Source: Rhynchospora pubera (lineage: Eukaryota; Streptophyta; Magnoliopsida; Poales; Cyperaceae). From it: a stretch of DNA of 64,000 nt. Positions 61,145 through 64,000 of this stretch are shown in pieces. The notes beneath the pieces are model-generated. The model did no database searches. It saw only the letters and a list, made by a program, of their open reading frames with translations, and was not told the DNA's origin. Every line of letters begins with the position of its first letter. The stretch's first letter is position 1. Position numbers and translations under genes: made by a program. The stretch spans positions 1 to 64,000 of the forward strand of contig JAMFTS010000058.1 of NCBI GenBank assembly GCA_028095005.1. Reading direction: 5' to 3'.

Positions 61145-62034
61145 GAAATTCAAAATTGTGCGCATCAATGGGAGGACAACAGTCCAGTGGCGCAAGAATT
61201 CATGAGGTGTCTGTTCTGCAAGGAGCAGACTAATCCAAGGATGAGAGCACATTGCAGTATATGTCATTTGACTGTCTGCCCAATGTGTTCGAGATTCAAC
61301 CTGGGAAAAAGGTTGACAGTACAAAGATCAAATCTCCAGTATGACAACAAGGATACCCTAATTAATGAGCTGATTGGGTATACAAATTTCCTCTTAGCAG
61401 AAAACCAAAGGCTAAAGGAAAGAATTGAAGAATTGGAGATGGGAAAGGATCTGGATGAAATGCGAGATCCAACAAAAGGAAAAACCCCTGAAAAGCAAAT
61501 TCTTGAAGAGGTAGATTCGGATGATGAAGCAATTGAAAACCATATCCAGAAACGAAATGGAGTGGTAATCAAGATGCTGACAGATAGAGATGAATACATC
61601 AGTACTCAAGTTCCAGATCCGAGAAAAGGGAAGAGAGTCTTAAACAGACTTTACAACATTGAGCTGACAATGGAAATACCAGGTGTTGAGAAGTTCAAAA
61701 TCCAAGCAATCCTGGATACTGGTGCCACAGTTTGCTGCGTGGACCAGAATGCAGTCCCAAAAGAAGCTTTGGAACCCAGTGCGTACCCTATTCAAATCAA
61801 CGGGGTTAACTCTTCTCAAATAGCCAACCAAAAACTCAAAGGCGGAATGATGGCTATCGAGGAAAATCGTTTCCGTATTCCTTTCACCTATGCATTCCCA
61901 ATGGAACAGAGGGACAGAATCCAAATACTGATTGGCTGCAATTTCATCCGAGCCATTCAAGGAGGGCTTAGGATTGAGGGCCAAATGGTGACATTTTACA
62001 AAAATGTCACAACAATTGCGACAAAAGTTGACGC
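61145..62034 (+). pseudogene. Polyprotein: Cys-rich motif and aspartic protease
   Basis: Open in the same frame up to the transposon insertion. The Cys-rich motif spans 61208-61288 (CX2CX11CX2CX4CX2C, from CLFC to CPMC). A coiled-coil spacer (about 61370-61450) follows. The retropepsin-type protease has ILDTGA at 61712-61726, where Asp of DTG is catalytic, and a later IQILIGCNFIR. The frame is broken at 62035 by the inserted element and would terminate inside it at 62122. Confidence 0.85.
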
Positions 62035-62502
62035 CAAGCTTTTAAATTTCGGTTTTTTCTGTATGACGGTCCAGGTCCCCATGTTATTTCGGTGTTATTT
62101 CGATGTTATAACGGCGATATAACGGTGTAGTGTTTTTTTCAAAGTTTGACACACATCAATTTTATAACTATCAACTTATATGTTTATACATCTCCAATAC
62201 TCCATACAAATAGCATACGGCCATACCAAATTCAATATACTGCAGTGTACCAATATTGAGTAGCAATAGCAGCTTGTACCAATTTAATAATAGTTCAATA
62301 TTGAATGCAGAATTTAACAATAGTAGCAATAACAGCTTGTTATTTCGCCGAAATAACTGAAATAACGCGTTATATCGTCGAAATAACAGAAATAACGCGT
62401 TACGTCATTTTCTCAATTAAGACTGTAACGTTCATGCGGTTTGGCACAGAATACCGCTATTTCTATTATTTCGCCGTTATTTCGGAGAAATTTAGAAGCT
62501 TG
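62035..62502. mobile_element. hAT-like MITE inside the viral polyprotein
   Basis: A 468-bp non-coding insertion with inverted ends CAAGCTTTTAAATTTC and GAAATTTAGAAGCTTG (one mismatch over 16). It is flanked by an exact 8-bp duplication GTTGACGC (62027-62034 and 62503-62510), the length expected for hAT. The interior repeats TTATTTCGG, CGAAATAAC and AACGCGTTA phrases. Insertion plus duplication totals 476 bp, which shifts the reading frame of the interrupted gene. It postdates viral integration. Confidence 0.9.
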
Positions 62503-64000
62503 GTTGACGCTGAGGTAGTAGCTTCAGCAGCAATCGAAGAACTTGAGCTGTCTGAATTAGAATATTTTGAGATCCAAAGAATCACTGCATACTCTTGTGG
62601 TGAAGAATCGCAGAAATTTAAAGAAAGGTTCAGACCCCTTCTTAAGAGATTAAAAGAACAAGGGTATATTGGAGAAAATCCTCTCCAACACTGGGAAAAG
62701 AATCGGATTAGGTGCAAGTTAGACATCATCAATCCGGATATCACAATTCAAGACAAGCCTCTGAAACATGTCACACCGACAATGAAGGAGCAATTTGACA
62801 AGCATGTTCAGGCTCTACTCAAGATTGGAGTGATACGACCCAGTAAGAGCCGACATAGAACCATGGCAATGATGGTAAATTCAGGTACATCAATAGACCC
62901 AAAGACTGGCACTGAAATCAAAGGCAAGGAGCGTATGGTATTTAATTACCGTACTCTCAATGATAATACCCACAAAGACCAATACAGCCTGCCAGGGATT
63001 AATACCATCCTAAAAAAGGTCGGTAATAGTCGGATTTATTCAAAATTCGACTTAAAAAGTGGATTCCATCAGGTGGCAATGGATCCTGAATCGGTTGAGT
63101 GGACGGCTTTTGTTGTTCCAAATGGTTTGTATGAATGGCTAGTTATGCCATTCGGGTTAAAGAATGCACCGGCAATTTTTCAAAGAAAGATGGACGATTG
63201 CTTCCGGGAAACGAAAAACTTCATAGCAGTCTACATCGATGATATACTGGTGTTTTCTGAGAATGAAGAACAACATGCCAAACATTTGGAGGCCATGCTG
63301 ACAATCTGTGAGAAATGGGGGCTTGTACTCTCCCCAACTAAAATGAAAATAGCTGTACAGGAAATCGAATTCCTAGGTGCAGTTATTGGGAACAGAAAAA
63401 TCAAACTTCAGCCGCACATAATCAAGAAAATCATTTCTTTCGATGAAGAAAAATTGAAGGAGAAGGCTGGTATGAGATCATGGCTTGGCATCCTCAACTA
63501 TGCCAGATCATACATACCGAAATTGGGAACATTACTTGGGCCATTATACTCAAAAACAAGTGAACACGGTGACAAAAGGCTCAAAAGCTCAGACTACGAG
63601 ATCATCAGAAAGGTCAAGCAAGTGGTGCAGCAGCTCCCAGATCTCGAGCTACATCCGGAAGGATCCTACATCATCATTGAAACAGACGGATGTATGGAAG
63701 GATGGGGTGGAGTATGCAAATGGAAGAAAGCAAAGCATGACCCCCGAAACACGAAGAAAGTTTGTGCGTATGCAAGCGGGAAATTCCCAGTGATTAAATC
63801 CACAATAGATGCAGAAATCTATGTTTGCATGGAAACAATGAAGGCACTCAAGATTCACTACCTGGATCAAAAGGAGATCACTCTCAGAACTGATTGCCAG
63901 GCCATAATTAGTTTCTATAACAAGTCAGCACAAAACAAACCTTCAAGAGTCCGATGGATTAATTTTGTTGACTTTGTTACAGGAACAGGAGTGGAAGTAA
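62503..64000 (+). pseudogene. Polyprotein: reverse transcriptase and RNase H
   Basis: The frame resumes right after the insertion and is open to the window end (about 499 codons). The reverse transcriptase carries KFDLKSGFHQ, TAFVVPNG, MPFGLKNAPAIFQ and the catalytic YIDD box at 63232-63243, then FLGAVI. RNase H follows with ETDGCMEGWGG (63679 on), STIDAEIY and LRTDCQAI, i.e. its catalytic acidic residues. Conserved residues are intact, so the sequence is relatively young. Removing the insertion and one duplication would put it in phase with the protease segment; this is described only, not reconstructed. Confidence 0.92.

Larger units (their letters stand above)
57936..64000 (+). other. Endogenous badnavirus-like pararetrovirus
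   Basis: The right end of the window is the left part of an integrated caulimovirid. It has, in badnavirus order, a small coiled-coil ORF, then one polyprotein frame with a movement-protein domain, capsid region, CCHC zinc finger, a second Cys-rich motif, aspartic protease, reverse transcriptase and RNase H. The second Cys-rich motif (CX2CX11CX2CX4CX2C) is characteristic of badnaviruses and close relatives. The polyprotein frame has four in-frame stop codons (58385, 58568, 60170, 61142) and a transposon insertion (62035-62502), so this copy cannot make an intact polyprotein. It continues past 64000. No LTRs or integrase are seen, consistent with passive integration. Confidence 0.92.

Noticed and set aside
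1..64000. tRNA, rRNA and known microRNA genes
   Set aside because: I scanned by eye for cloverleaf-like and familiar miRNA sequences and saw none I could support; a tRNAscan and small-RNA mapping would be decisive.

Overview
This is a stretch of nuclear DNA from a flowering plant, most likely a eudicot. Three features point to this. The genes are intron-containing and recognisably plant: a plastid tocopherol/plastoquinone methyltransferase, a cytosolic ribosomal protein L4 and a three-RRM hnRNP-like protein. The A+T-rich intergenic DNA is packed with plant-type transposons (CACTA, Tourist-like, Mutator-like and hAT-like MITEs, and LTR and LINE debris). The right end is an endogenous badnavirus-like pararetrovirus. 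I cannot name the species from the sequence.

Layout. 1-13.5 kb is gene-poor: small inverted-repeat elements, a 3' LINE scrap, a tiny retroposon with a perfect 26-bp target duplication, and a decayed clade-A PP2C exon (12.4-12.6 kb). 13.5-23.2 kb is a transposon cluster: a Mutator-like MITE with a 10-bp target duplication, a TGCCA-rich foldback element, a complete non-autonomous CACTA element (15446-19090, duplication TAT) with a Tourist-like MITE nested in it, a second Mutator-like MITE, and an array of three LTRs in tandem (20313-23210). 23.9-26.9 kb (minus) is the MPBQ/MSBQ methyltransferase gene, three exons. 27-36.8 kb is mostly intergenic, with an unresolved transcript-like locus (29.7-31 kb) and a proline-rich repeat ORF (33.9-34.75 kb, minus). 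36.8-45.2 kb (minus) is a 12-exon gene for an 887-residue RRM protein; the spliced model keeps frame through every junction. 49.7-51.6 kb (plus) is RPL4, two exons, with telo-box, site II-like motifs and a TATA box. 51.6-57.9 kb is intergenic with foldback elements and a degenerate TACTC repeat field. 57.9-64.0 kb is the left part of an endogenous caulimovirid that runs off the window.

The three host genes serve separate housekeeping roles (plastid prenylquinone synthesis, RNA binding, translation) and do not form a pathway. The region's character comes from successive insertions. The clearest are the CACTA element with its nested MITE, an LTR array flanked by one 5-bp duplication, and a hAT-like MITE that interrupted the viral polyprotein between protease and reverse transcriptase. 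I found no gene set that looks like a previously undescribed biochemical or defence system. The most unusual structures are the tandem LTR array and the interrupted endogenous virus.
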